Positions 1 to 5,915 of a stretch of DNA of 64,000 nucleotides are shown piece by piece. Below the pieces are notes generated by a model. The model ran no database searches, had not been told where the DNA came from, and worked only from the letters and a program-made list of their open reading frames with translations. Position numbers and translations under genes: made by a program. This stretch comes from Sulfotelmatobacter sp963788225. Lineage in GTDB: Bacteria; Acidobacteriota; Terriglobia; Terriglobales; Acidobacteriaceae. Position 1 is the first letter of the stretch, and every line of letters begins with the position of its first letter. The stretch spans positions 372,001 to 436,000 of the forward strand of contig CAWBGI010000003.1 of the NCBI GenBank assembly GCA_963788225.1, read 5' to 3'.

Positions 1-1
1 C

Positions 2-649
2 TCTTCGCTGGCGGTACAGATTCAGAAAGCCGGCGGCGAACCCGTGCTCTTGCCCATTGCTCCCGACGAACCACGCCGCCTGCGCCAACTGATCGAGGAA
101 GGTCTGCAATCGGACTTGCTGATCGTGACCGGCGGCGTCTCCATGGGACGCTACGACCTGGTCGAACAGGTGCTAGCCGACCTGCAAGCCGAGTTCTTCT
201 TCACCGGAGCAAAAATTCAACCCGGAAGGCCGGTAGTATTCGGGCGAGTCCCGTGTGGCGCGGGCACTCTTGCCCGCGGGGCTTCAGCCCCGGTAGTTCA
301 AAAAGACTCGCATAAGTATTTCTTCGGCCTCCCCGGCAATCCGATCTCGACCATGGTCACCTTCGAACTCTTCGCCAGACCCATGCTCGAAGCATTGTCG
401 GGAATGCCTCCTCGCCCGCTACACTTCCTACACGCCCGCCTGAAGTCCGATATCCGCGTCAAGACCGGCCTGACGAGATTCCTCCCCGCAATCCTTTCGG
501 GGAAGTACCAAGACTCCCACGTCGAGCCCGTACCGTGGCAGGGATCAGGCGACATCGCCGCGCGCGCGCGTGCGAATTGCTACATCGTAGTCCCGCCGGA
601 TCGCGAGCGAATCCCAGCCGGCGAATGGATAGCCGTGATGCTTCACTAA
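2..649 (+). CDS. moeA: Molybdopterin molybdotransferase MoeA, 3' part (5' end outside window)
   Basis: The reading frame is open from base 2, so the gene starts upstream of the window. MoeA inserts molybdate into adenylylated molybdopterin in the cytoplasm, the last step of Mo-cofactor synthesis. Visible signatures are the LIVTGGVSMGRYD motif of the MoaB/Mog fold, the FGLPGNPISTMVTFE motif, and a C-terminal beta domain ending in VVPPDRERIPAGEWIAVML. The linker between VVFGRV and FGLPGNP is about 25 residues longer than usual. It is encoded by two adjacent palindromes (bases 260-277 and 278-291) that keep the frame, so it looks like a repeat insertion. moaC follows on the same strand. The family call is firm; whether the insertion affects activity cannot be judged. 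Confidence 0.93.
   Translation, partial: SSLAVQIQKAGGEPVLLPIAPDEPRRLRQLIEEGLQSDLLIVTGGVSMGRYDLVEQVLADLQAEFFFTGAKIQPGRPVVFGRVPCGAGTLARGASAPVVQKDSHKYFFGLPGNPISTMVTFELFARPMLEALSGMPPRPLHFLHARLKSDIRVKTGLTRFLPAILSGKYQDSHVEPVPWQGSGDIAARARANCYIVVPPDRERIPAGEWIAVMLH
251..298. repeat. Double palindrome inserted in frame inside moeA
   Basis: Bases 260-277 form a 7-bp stem (GCGGGCA/TGCCCGC) with a 4-nt loop. Bases 278-291 form a 6-bp stem (GGGGCT/AGCCCC) with a 2-nt loop. The two sit back to back in the moeA linker and add codons without a stop. This arrangement resembles short REP-type repeats seen elsewhere in the window, but the sequence differs from them. Confidence 0.6.
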
Positions 650-658
650 CACGTGGTA

Positions 659-680
659 GAGACGTAGCTGGCTACGTCTC
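659..680. repeat. 22-bp palindrome between moeA and moaC
   Basis: GAGACGTAGC and GCTACGTCTC form a perfect 10-bp inverted repeat around TG, just after the moeA stop codon. There is no T-run after it, so it is not a standard intrinsic terminator. It may be a repeat, or a hairpin that protects the mRNA end. Confidence 0.55.
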
Positions 681-745
681 GCATGAAGTGCAACCGCCGC
701 TAGCCTGTGTCCATGAGCCCATCCCATGTAAGATAGAACTTCTGC

Positions 746-1219
746 ATGGCGAAAAAGCTTTCCCACTACGACGCAGCTGGCCGCGCCCGTATGGTAGATG
801 TCTCGGGTAAAGTCCCAACGCGGCGCGAAGCCGAAGCCAGCGCCTTCGTGCGCATGCCGCCGGCCGTGATGAAAGCGTTGCCCAAGAATCCCAAAGGCGA
901 CCCATTCGAAGTTGCGCGTCTGGCCGGAATCATGGCCGCTAAGCGCACCTCGGAGTTGATCCCCTTGTGCCACGCCCTGCCGCTCTCGCACGTTGATGTC
1001 GAGATGAGCCTGTGCGAGAATGGCGTCGCCATCACGACGAAAGTCGCAACCACCGCAGAAACCGGGGTCGAAATGGAAGCCCTGGTAGCAGCCGGCATTT
1101 CCGCGCTGACAGTCTTTGACATGATCAAGGGACTGGATAAGGGCATTGAGATTCGCGACATTGTGTTGGAGCGCAAGAGTGGCGGAAAGAGCGGAGAGTA
1201 CCGGCGGGTGAAGAAGTAA
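746..1219 (+). CDS. moaC: Cyclic pyranopterin monophosphate synthase MoaC
   Basis: MoaC converts the 3',8-cyclo-GTP product made by MoaA to cyclic pyranopterin monophosphate, the first stable Mo-cofactor intermediate. The 157-residue length is normal. The family signatures are present: DVSGKVPT near the N-terminus, LIPLCHALPLSH at about 71-82, GVEMEAL at about 107-113, and the catalytic lysine region MIKGLDKG at about 126-133. The ATG at 746 is the only sensible start. It lies about 100 bases after moeA and just upstream of a response regulator and a MogA-type gene, giving a small Mo-cofactor group. moaA and moaE are not in the window. Confidence 0.96.
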   Translation: MAKKLSHYDAAGRARMVDVSGKVPTRREAEASAFVRMPPAVMKALPKNPKGDPFEVARLAGIMAAKRTSELIPLCHALPLSHVDVEMSLCENGVAITTKVATTAETGVEMEALVAAGISALTVFDMIKGLDKGIEIRDIVLERKSGGKSGEYRRVKK

Positions 1220-1236
1220 CGATTCGAATTGATTCC

Positions 1237-2091
1237 ATGGCAGACAACGTCAAGCTGCTGCTAGTCGACGATAACGAGATGGTGCTGGGGATGCTGCAGC
1301 ATGCGCTGGCTCCGTTTGCGCGGGTTGTGGCGGCGGGCGATGCCGCCGACGCTTTGCTGAAGGCTGTGGACGATCCTCCGGAGCTGGTGGTTTGCGATTA
1401 CCGGATGCCGGGGATGGATGGGCGGCAGTTGGTTGAAAGGCTGAAGTCGCGGCCGGCTACGGCTAACTTCTCCGCGATCTTGATGGCTAGCCGGGCGGAT
1501 ATTGATGAACGTCTATCTCCGCAGGATGCGGCCGACGACTACATTGCCAAGCCTTTCTTCCTGAAAGAGGCTACGCGGCGTATCAAGCGGACCGTGGACC
1601 GCATTGCACTGGAGAAGATGGCGAAGACCGCTCCCTCAGACGGCGTGGTGCGGGGGAACCTCTCGCAGATGAATGTGATTGACCTGATGCAGTCGCTGGA
1701 AATGGGCCGCAAGAGTTGCCAGCTCAAGCTCAACAATGAAGGGGATAAGTGCGAAGTATTTTTTGCCGAGGGTCAGGTCAAGCACGCTACCTACGGGTCT
1801 TTGTTAGGAGATGAGGCTGTCTTCAAAGTACTGCGCTGGACTGGCGGCAACTTCGAACTCAACTTTGAGGGCAAGACCGATCAGGAAACCACGAAGCTCA
1901 ACACTCAAGGCCTGCTGATGGAGGGCTTGCGGTTGCTTGACGAATCGCAGCGCGATGCCGGCGCGGAGGCTGTTGAAGAGACCGCGAGTGCGAGTGCCGG
2001 CGCCGGCGCAGGTGTGACCAGCACGGCCGCGAGCGGCGGTTCTGGCGGCGGGCGGACGGAAGAGGAAGATGATGTCCTCCTCGACAACTGA
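1237..2091 (+). CDS. Response regulator with receiver domain and DUF4388 (PATAN-type) domain
   Basis: Residues 1-120 are a CheY-like receiver: acidic pair DD at 11-12, phospho-acceptor Asp54 in VVCDYRMPG, and the conserved lysine at about 105 in DYIAKPF. Residues from about 140 (GNLSQMNVIDLMQSLEMGRKS) match the DUF4388 domain often fused to receivers in Acidobacteria and delta-proteobacteria. The last 45 residues are a low-complexity Ala/Gly/Ser/Glu tail. There is no DNA-binding domain, so it probably acts through protein contacts. No cognate histidine kinase is nearby. Its 3' end overlaps the next gene by 23 bases, so the two are probably translated together although their roles look unrelated. 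Confidence 0.85.
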   Translation: MADNVKLLLVDDNEMVLGMLQHALAPFARVVAAGDAADALLKAVDDPPELVVCDYRMPGMDGRQLVERLKSRPATANFSAILMASRADIDERLSPQDAADDYIAKPFFLKEATRRIKRTVDRIALEKMAKTAPSDGVVRGNLSQMNVIDLMQSLEMGRKSCQLKLNNEGDKCEVFFAEGQVKHATYGSLLGDEAVFKVLRWTGGNFELNFEGKTDQETTKLNTQGLLMEGLRLLDESQRDAGAEAVEETASASAGAGAGVTSTAASGGSGGGRTEEEDDVLLDN

Positions 2092-2575
2092 GGGCTCTGC
2101 TTTTACTGCCGCTGTGGTTACGGTCAGCGATTCCTGCGCGCGCGGGGAACGCGTGGATCTTTCGGGGCCTGCGGTTGTCGAGGTTCTGAAGAAGGCTGGC
2201 TTTCGCGTTGTGCACACGCAAATCGTGCAGGACGATTCCATGCAAATTCAGAATGCGCTCGTCCATCTGGCGCTGGAAGTGCGCTTCATCGTGACCACGG
2301 GCGGGACTGGGATTGCGCTGCGAGATGTCACTTCGGAGGCGACTGAGGCGATTTGCGATCGTCTGATTGATGGCGTGGGTGAGCGCATGCGGCTTGAGGG
2401 CGCTAAGAAAACTTCCTTCGCCGCTTTGAGCCGGGGAGTGTGCGGGGTGCGGGAGAAAACTTTGATCTTGAATGTGCCGGGCAGTCCGGGCGGCGCGGTG
2501 GAATCTTTGGAGGCTGTGCTGGAGTTGGTGCCTCATGCGCTGAATTTGCTGGATGGGAAGACGGAGCATTCGTGA
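2069..2575 (+). CDS. Molybdopterin adenylyltransferase, MogA/MoaB family
   Basis: This 168-residue protein has the MoCF-biosynthesis fold. The motif TTGGTGIALRD matches TTGGTGxxxRD of MogA/MoaB, and NVPGSPGG near the C-terminus matches the second family motif. Family members adenylylate molybdopterin with ATP before MoeA adds molybdate. The start overlaps the response regulator gene: ATG at 2069, with a second ATG at 2072. MogA and MoaB cannot be separated by eye, so no symbol is given. Confidence 0.88.
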   Translation: MMSSSTTEGSAFTAAVVTVSDSCARGERVDLSGPAVVEVLKKAGFRVVHTQIVQDDSMQIQNALVHLALEVRFIVTTGGTGIALRDVTSEATEAICDRLIDGVGERMRLEGAKKTSFAALSRGVCGVREKTLILNVPGSPGGAVESLEAVLELVPHALNLLDGKTEHS

Positions 2576-2588
2576 GTTATGGAAGTGC

Positions 2589-2624
2589 CCCACTCAAGCC
2601 AAAGGACGGCTTGAATGGGCCACC
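2589..2624 (+). repeat. REP-type palindrome of the RAYT-linked family, copy 1
   Basis: CCCACTCAAGCC (2589-2600) pairs with GGCTTGAATGGG (2608-2619), apart from one mismatch, around a 7-nt loop, followed by CCACC. The same unit occurs six more times between 2933 and 3820. This copy lies 13 bases after the MogA/MoaB stop codon and directly before a gene fragment. Confidence 0.85.
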
Positions 2625-2625
2625 C

Positions 2626-2778
2626 GCGGACAAGAAAAAACTGCTTGAACATCATCTGTGCAAAGGGTCGGATAGGGATGAGCGTTTCTGCTTGCGCATT
2701 TACTTCTTTTGGGACGAAAAGTTGAAGAGGGTCGTTATCGGGTGGTTGCCCGGTCACCTCGACACGCGATCAACGTGA
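2626..2778 (+). pseudogene. 3' fragment of an unidentified gene, cut at a REP copy
   Basis: Directly after the REP copy a frame runs LLEHHLCKGSDRDERF, then RIYFFWDEKLKRVVIGWLPGH, to a TGA at 2776-2778. The mix of charged and aromatic residues looks like the C-terminus of a real protein, not chance coding. No start codon or ribosome site of its own is visible, and upstream the frame runs into the repeat and the 3' end of the previous gene. I read it as a decayed gene end whose 5' part was lost; the family is unknown. Confidence 0.35.
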
Positions 2779-2817
2779 TTTCCTGTTGCGGCTGTCGGCG
2801 CTTATGCGTCGTCGGCC

Positions 2818-2910
2818 TTTCTTTCACCCCTTCGGGGTTCGGTTATCTTTACTGGTTTCTACCCACGGCTTGCGCCGTGGGCTGCATTCTTTCGCCGCTT
2901 TGCGGCTGAG
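2818..2910 (+). repeat. Three-hairpin intergenic repeat, copy 1
   Basis: Three short inverted repeats follow each other: ACCCCTTCGGGGT, then CCCACGGCTTGCGCCGTGGG (2862-2881), then CCGCTTTGCGG. The same order with nearly the same bases occurs at 5811-5899 and 27100-27186. It encodes nothing recognisable. Confidence 0.75.
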
Positions 2911-2916
2911 GACCTA

Positions 2917-2931
2917 GTCTATGGAAAATGG
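2917..2931 (+). repeat. Left 15-bp direct repeat of the RAYT cassette
   Basis: GTCTATGGAAAATGG, identical to 3828-3842. One base separates it from the left inverted end. Confidence 0.8.
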
Positions 2932-2932
2932 C

Positions 2933-2969
2933 GGGTGGCCCACTCAAGCCCGGTTTTGGCTTGAGTGGG
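2933..2969. repeat. REP-type palindrome, left end of the RAYT cassette
   Basis: CCCACTCAAGCC (2939-2950), a 7-nt loop, then GGCTTGAGTGGG (2958-2969) make a perfect 12-bp stem, preceded by the head GGGTGG. It lies about 50 bases before the RAYT start codon. Confidence 0.85.
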
Positions 2970-3020
2970 GATGTTCACATGTCACAGACTTAGTCCGGCG
3001 AACGAGACTAGATTGTCCTC

Positions 3021-3809
3021 ATGCCATGGGGACTAACGCGCTTTCAGCACAGCGGGCAGAGTCATTTCGTCACTTTCTGCTGTTACCATCGCCGCCGTTT
3101 GCTTACCACCGACGAAAGCCGACGAATCTTCGAGTCGGCCTTGGAGCGCGTGCGGCGCAGGTTCAGACTTCAGGTTTACGGGTATGTGGTCATGCCGGAG
3201 CATGTTCATCTGCTGCTCAGCGAACCGCAATGGGATGCGTTCAGCGGTGGAACCGCCCCACTCAAGCCAAAGGACGGCTTGAATGGGCCACCTGTCCGAA
3301 CTGCCCCACTCAAGCCAAAGGACGGCTTGAATGGGCCACCTGTCCGAACTGCCCCACTCAAGCCAAAGGACGGCTTGAATGGGCCACCTGTCCGAACTGC
3401 CCCACTCAAGCCAAAGGACGGCTTGAATGGGCCACCTGTCCGTCTGCCTGTGCTCAGCGAAACAAAACAGGATACGTTGGCTGATGCGCTGAAGTCGTTG
3501 AAGCAAGGAGTATCGCGGCGTTTGATTGGCGATGCGGAGCATTTCTGGCAAAAGCGGTATTACGACCTCAACATTCGAGACTACCCGCAGTTTGTTGAAA
3601 AGCTGCGTTACATTCATCGCAATCCGGTGAAGGCTGGGTTGTGCGAACGTCCGGAAGACTGGGAGTGGAGCAGTTTTCGCCACTACGCAACTGGCTATGA
3701 GGGACGGGTCGAGATCGAGTCGGAATGGACGGCACGAAAGCGCGAGCGAGCGTCGGGAAAATTGGGTCCGGCGATTCAACTGCCCCACTCAAGCCAAAAG
3801 ACGGCTTGA
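3021..3809 (+). CDS. REP-associated tyrosine transposase (RAYT, Y1/IS200-like) with four internal REP-coded repeats
   Basis: RAYTs are single-domain HUH nucleases that cut and join single-stranded REP hairpins. The N-terminal GLTRFQHSGQSHFVTFCCYHRRR, given in part, and MPEHVHLLLSEP with H61-x-H63 define the HUH site. FWQKRYYD (Tyr180/181) supplies the candidate catalytic tyrosine, and LRYIHRNPVKAGL is the usual C-terminal family motif. Residues 78-141 are four copies of TAPLKPKDGLNGPPVR, coded by four 48-bp copies of the REP repeat. Without this insert the protein would be about 183 residues, the family's usual size. The insert follows LLSEP, after the HUH motif and before the tyrosine helix. 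The last residues and the TGA stop (3807-3809) lie in another REP copy. The protein could be active or a relic. Confidence 0.9.
   Translation: MPWGLTRFQHSGQSHFVTFCCYHRRRLLTTDESRRIFESALERVRRRFRLQVYGYVVMPEHVHLLLSEPQWDAFSGGTAPLKPKDGLNGPPVRTAPLKPKDGLNGPPVRTAPLKPKDGLNGPPVRTAPLKPKDGLNGPPVRLPVLSETKQDTLADALKSLKQGVSRRLIGDAEHFWQKRYYDLNIRDYPQFVEKLRYIHRNPVKAGLCERPEDWEWSSFRHYATGYEGRVEIESEWTARKRERASGKLGPAIQLPHSSQKTA
3255..3446 (+). repeat. Four tandem 48-bp REP units inside the RAYT gene
   Basis: Units begin at 3255, 3303, 3351 and 3399. Each holds CCCACTCAAGCC, a 7-nt loop, GGCTTGAATGGG, CCACC and a short TGTCCG-type spacer. The first three are identical and the fourth changes only at its last bases. As 48 is a multiple of 3, the array adds 64 codons without breaking the frame. 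An imperfect copy of the 28 bases at 3214-3241 recurs at 3451-3478 on the other side of the array. Confidence 0.95.
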
Positions 3810-3820
3810 ATGGGCCACCC
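3784..3820. repeat. REP-type palindrome, right end of the RAYT cassette
   Basis: CCCACTCAAGCC, loop AAAAGAC, GGCTTGAATGGG, CCACCC. The RAYT stop codon lies inside it. It forms the right inverted end of the cassette. Confidence 0.85.
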
Positions 3821-3827
3821 ATTTCGT

Positions 3828-3842
3828 GTCTATGGAAAATGG
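3828..3842 (+). repeat. Right 15-bp direct repeat of the RAYT cassette
   Basis: GTCTATGGAAAATGG, identical to 2917-2931, seven bases after the right REP end. Confidence 0.8.
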
Positions 3843-3957
3843 TAGCCGAAGCTTGTCAATAGGCAGGAATTACACGATTGGGGTTATGTAGCTGCAAGCA
3901 AAGGGGAAATAAATTTTAGCTTGCAGCGAAAATGGTGCAGTTTTGGGTATAGCGATG

Positions 3958-3966
3958 TGATATAAT
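3958..3966 (+). promoter_or_regulatory. Possible extended -10 promoter (TGATATAAT)
   Basis: TGATATAAT fits an extended -10 element (TGnTATAAT) in an AT-rich stretch that stands out from the surrounding GC-rich DNA. No good -35 is at the right distance. Transcription would start near 3973, just before the hairpin at 3990-4017. Confidence 0.4.
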
Positions 3967-3989
3967 AGAATTATAGAGTCGAGAAAAAG

Positions 3990-4017
3990 AAAGGCGTAGC
4001 CCACGGGCTGCGCCTTT
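3990..4017 (+). terminator. Hairpin with short T-run, possible intrinsic terminator
   Basis: AAAGGCGTAGCC and GGCTGCGCCTTT pair (one G-T) around a short loop and end in TTTT. It could end transcripts from the RAYT cassette, or a very short transcript from the promoter-like site at 3958. Confidence 0.5.
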
Positions 4018-4045
4018 TGTGTTTCTGGGCCTGCTGCGGATGGGT

Positions 4046-4210
4046 GCCGTCCCTAGCGGGACTTGTTCCATTGGGGTGCTGTCTACCCGGCGTTGAAGAC
4101 GCCGGGCTATTGTCGGCCGTCCCTTCCGGGACTTTGTTCCATAGGGGCGGTGCGTTTGGCCGGCGTTTGAAACGCCGGGCTGTTATCGGCCGTCCCTCCC
4201 GGACTCTACC
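4046..4210. repeat. Two and a part copies of a ~71-bp palindromic repeat
   Basis: Copy one is 4046-4115, copy two 4116-4187, and a third start is at 4189-4210. Each has GCCGTCCC...GGGAC and then a GGCGTT...AACGCC-type inverted repeat. This fills most of the non-coding stretch 3843-4278 together with the promoter-like site and hairpin. Confidence 0.65.
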
Positions 4211-4278
4211 CTGGACTTCTCCTTCCCTTCGGCGACGAGAAGCTCCGGTCGGGATGACAGGACTAACGAAAGAACAAC

Positions 4279-4830
4279 ATGAAGTTGGCATTGGAGAAAA
4301 CTATGAGGCGGCAGGGGAAGAGAGTTTTTGCAAATTTCAAGCAGCGGGGCGAGTGGGCGGAGTTGCTGTTTATGACGGTGGCGGCGGGGCTTGGCTTTAC
4401 CGTGGCCAAGCCGTGGGGAGACTCGGCACGCTACGATGTGATCGTGGAAAACGAGGGGCGGTTCCTCAGGATACAGGCGAAATCGACGGAGCAGTGGACA
4501 GGGAGCTGTTATTTGTGCCAGTTGCTGATGTGCGGCCGTCCGTACACGCCGGAAGAGATCGACTACTACGCCATCTACGTTTTGCCCGAGGATGTGTGGT
4601 ACATCTTTCCGGCACGGACGCTGGCGGGGATGGGTTCGGTGGCGTTGTCGCCCCATCACAAGGGACACAAGTATGAGCGTTACATGGAAAACTGGTGGCT
4701 GCTGACGCGGCACCACTTCCGCCGGGGAGCCAGGACCGTGGTGCCGCCGGAGGACGGCCGGACGAGTTCGAGCGACCAGTTGAGTGCGCGGATTGTGGAG
4801 AGGCTGCGGTCGTTGGGTACGCGAAGATAG
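4279..4830 (+). CDS. PD-(D/E)XK nuclease-like protein (group I intron-associated endonuclease type)
   Basis: This 183-residue protein has the layout of a small restriction-like nuclease fold: a helix with GEWAELLF (Glu), then DSARYDVIVE with the metal-binding Asp, then RFLRIQAKST giving the Q-x-K pair. Short proteins of this type are often annotated as group I intron-associated PD-(D/E)XK endonucleases in Acidobacteria, but no intron is visible here. An alternative start at 4303 has a better ribosome site (GGAG seven bases upstream) and loses eight residues. It stands alone between the RAYT island and a convergent SDR gene. A DNA-cleaving role is inferred from motifs only. Confidence 0.65.
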   Translation: MKLALEKTMRRQGKRVFANFKQRGEWAELLFMTVAAGLGFTVAKPWGDSARYDVIVENEGRFLRIQAKSTEQWTGSCYLCQLLMCGRPYTPEEIDYYAIYVLPEDVWYIFPARTLAGMGSVALSPHHKGHKYERYMENWWLLTRHHFRRGARTVVPPEDGRTSSSDQLSARIVERLRSLGTRR

Positions 4831-4842
4831 TCAAAGTCGGGG

Positions 4843-4866
4843 GGGACGGACAAGAGTGTCCGTCCC
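4843..4866. repeat. 9-bp stem hairpin between convergent genes
   Basis: GGGACGGAC and GTCCGTCCC pair around AAGAGT just after the nuclease-like gene. There is no T-run. A second inverted repeat, GGACGGCCGAGGCGGCC, follows near 4890 and recurs near 62115. Confidence 0.5.
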
Positions 4867-4942
4867 ACTGGTCGGCGTCTGGCTGCGCTCGACTGGACGG
4901 CCGAGGCGGCCCGTCCGCACATTCGTTCGGGATGGCATCCTG

Positions 4943-5695
4943 CTAGCGGCTGGCTAGGCCGCCGGTGGTTTCGCCGCCGTCCAGGGTGTAGACGTGGCCC
5001 GTGGCGTATGCGGCATCGTCTGACGCCAGATAGGCGAACAGGGCTGCTATCTCCTCTGGTTTGGCGTGGCGGCGGAGGGGGATTTTCTGGTTCACTTCTT
5101 CTAACATCGCGTCGGTGTATTCGGCGCGCTGCATCGGGGTGAGCACGTAGCCTGGGGCTACGGCGCATACTCGGACTTTCGGTGCCAATTCTAGCGCCAT
5201 GGATTTGGTTAGCTCGATCACTGCGGCTTTTGTGGCGTTGTAGCCGGCGTAGCAGGGATAGCCCATGACGCCGTTGGTGGAGGCGGTTTGCAGAATCACT
5301 CCGGTGCCGCGCTCCATCATGTGGCGGGCGGCGGTTTGGGCTACGTAGAAGACTCCGGTCAGGTTGACGGCGATCACCTTGTCCCACTCTTCGGGAGTGA
5401 TGTCGAGGAAGTTGTGGCGGATGCTGATGCCGGCGTTGTTGATTAGGACGTCAACTGCTCCCATGGCGCGGACGGCTTCGGCGAAGGCGGCTTCGACCTG
5501 CATTAAGTCGGTGACGTCGGCGATGATGGCTTCGGAGATTTTTGGAAGCCGGTGACGGATGGATTCGCAGGCTTTCGCGTCGCGGTCTAGGATGCAGACT
5601 TGGGAGCCTTCTTCGAGGAAGCGGGCGGCGGTGGCTGCGCCTATGCCGCTGGCGCCTCCGGTGATCAGGACTCGTTTGGAGTTGAGGCCTTGCAT
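4943..5695 (-). CDS. SDR-family NAD(P)-dependent oxidoreductase
   Basis: The 250 residues are a classical short-chain dehydrogenase: cofactor motif TGGASGIG at 12-19, CILDRD after the second strand, NNAGIS, the active-site serine in LQTAST, and YNATK. A C-terminal LDGGE motif is typical. The acidic residue after the second strand (CILDRD) suggests NAD rather than NADP. The substrate cannot be read from the sequence; sugar or polyol dehydrogenases are common relatives. The gene is convergent with the nuclease-like gene and separated from the tricorn gene by a repeat. Confidence 0.9.
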   Translation of the reverse strand: MQGLNSKRVLITGGASGIGAATAARFLEEGSQVCILDRDAKACESIRHRLPKISEAIIADVTDLMQVEAAFAEAVRAMGAVDVLINNAGISIRHNFLDITPEEWDKVIAVNLTGVFYVAQTAARHMMERGTGVILQTASTNGVMGYPCYAGYNATKAAVIELTKSMALELAPKVRVCAVAPGYVLTPMQRAEYTDAMLEEVNQKIPLRRHAKPEEIAALFAYLASDDAAYATGHVYTLDGGETTGGLASR

Positions 5696-5810
5696 GTATC
5701 TTGAGCTTTTAGCTGTTGGCTCTTAGCTCTTAGCTTGCGACCAGTTACGCCTTCGGGCAAGAAGAATTATCAGATCAAATTCTTCAAGGATACGGAATCG
5801 GCTTCCTTCT

Positions 5811-5899
5811 CTTTCGACCCTTCGGGGCTTGTTTCCAATTCAGCCGCTTACCCAGGGCTTGCGCCCTGGGCTGCATTCTTTCGGCGCTTCGCGGCTGAA
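5811..5899 (+). repeat. Three-hairpin intergenic repeat, copy 2
   Basis: Same order of inverted repeats as at 2818-2910: ACCCTTCGGGG, then CCCAGGGCTTGCGCCCTGGG, then a CGCTTCGCGGCTG part. It fills the gap after the tricorn-like gene, in the same orientation as copy 1. Confidence 0.75.
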
Positions 5900-5915
5900 G
5901 CGTGGCCTCGTCCGC

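Larger units (their letters stand above)
2917..3842 (+). mobile_element. RAYT cassette bounded by 15-bp direct repeats and 18-bp inverted repeats
   Basis: GTCTATGGAAAATGG occurs perfectly at 2917-2931 and 3828-3842. Just inside are imperfect inverted ends: GGGTGGCCCACTCAAGCC at 2933-2950, and 3803-3820 whose reverse complement is GGGTGGCCCATTCAAGCC, one mismatch. The transposase gene lies between. This is the layout of a transposed unit with a target duplication, which is unexpected because IS200/RAYT-type HUH enzymes normally leave no duplication. It could also be a recombination product between two repeat copies that share a flank. Confidence 0.6.

Noticed and set aside
659..680. Intrinsic terminator after moeA
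   Set aside because: The stem is perfect but has no T-run, so it is listed as a repeat/palindrome only.
3255..3446. Regular 48-bp repeats as a CRISPR array
   Set aside because: The whole 48-bp unit repeats, so there are no unique spacers, and there are no cas genes. The units are coding REP copies.
3033..3788. Minus-strand 251-residue frame across the RAYT gene
   Set aside because: It is a shadow of the RAYT gene. Its repeated DRWPIQAVLWLEWGSS comes from the REP array, and it has no family motif or ribosome site.
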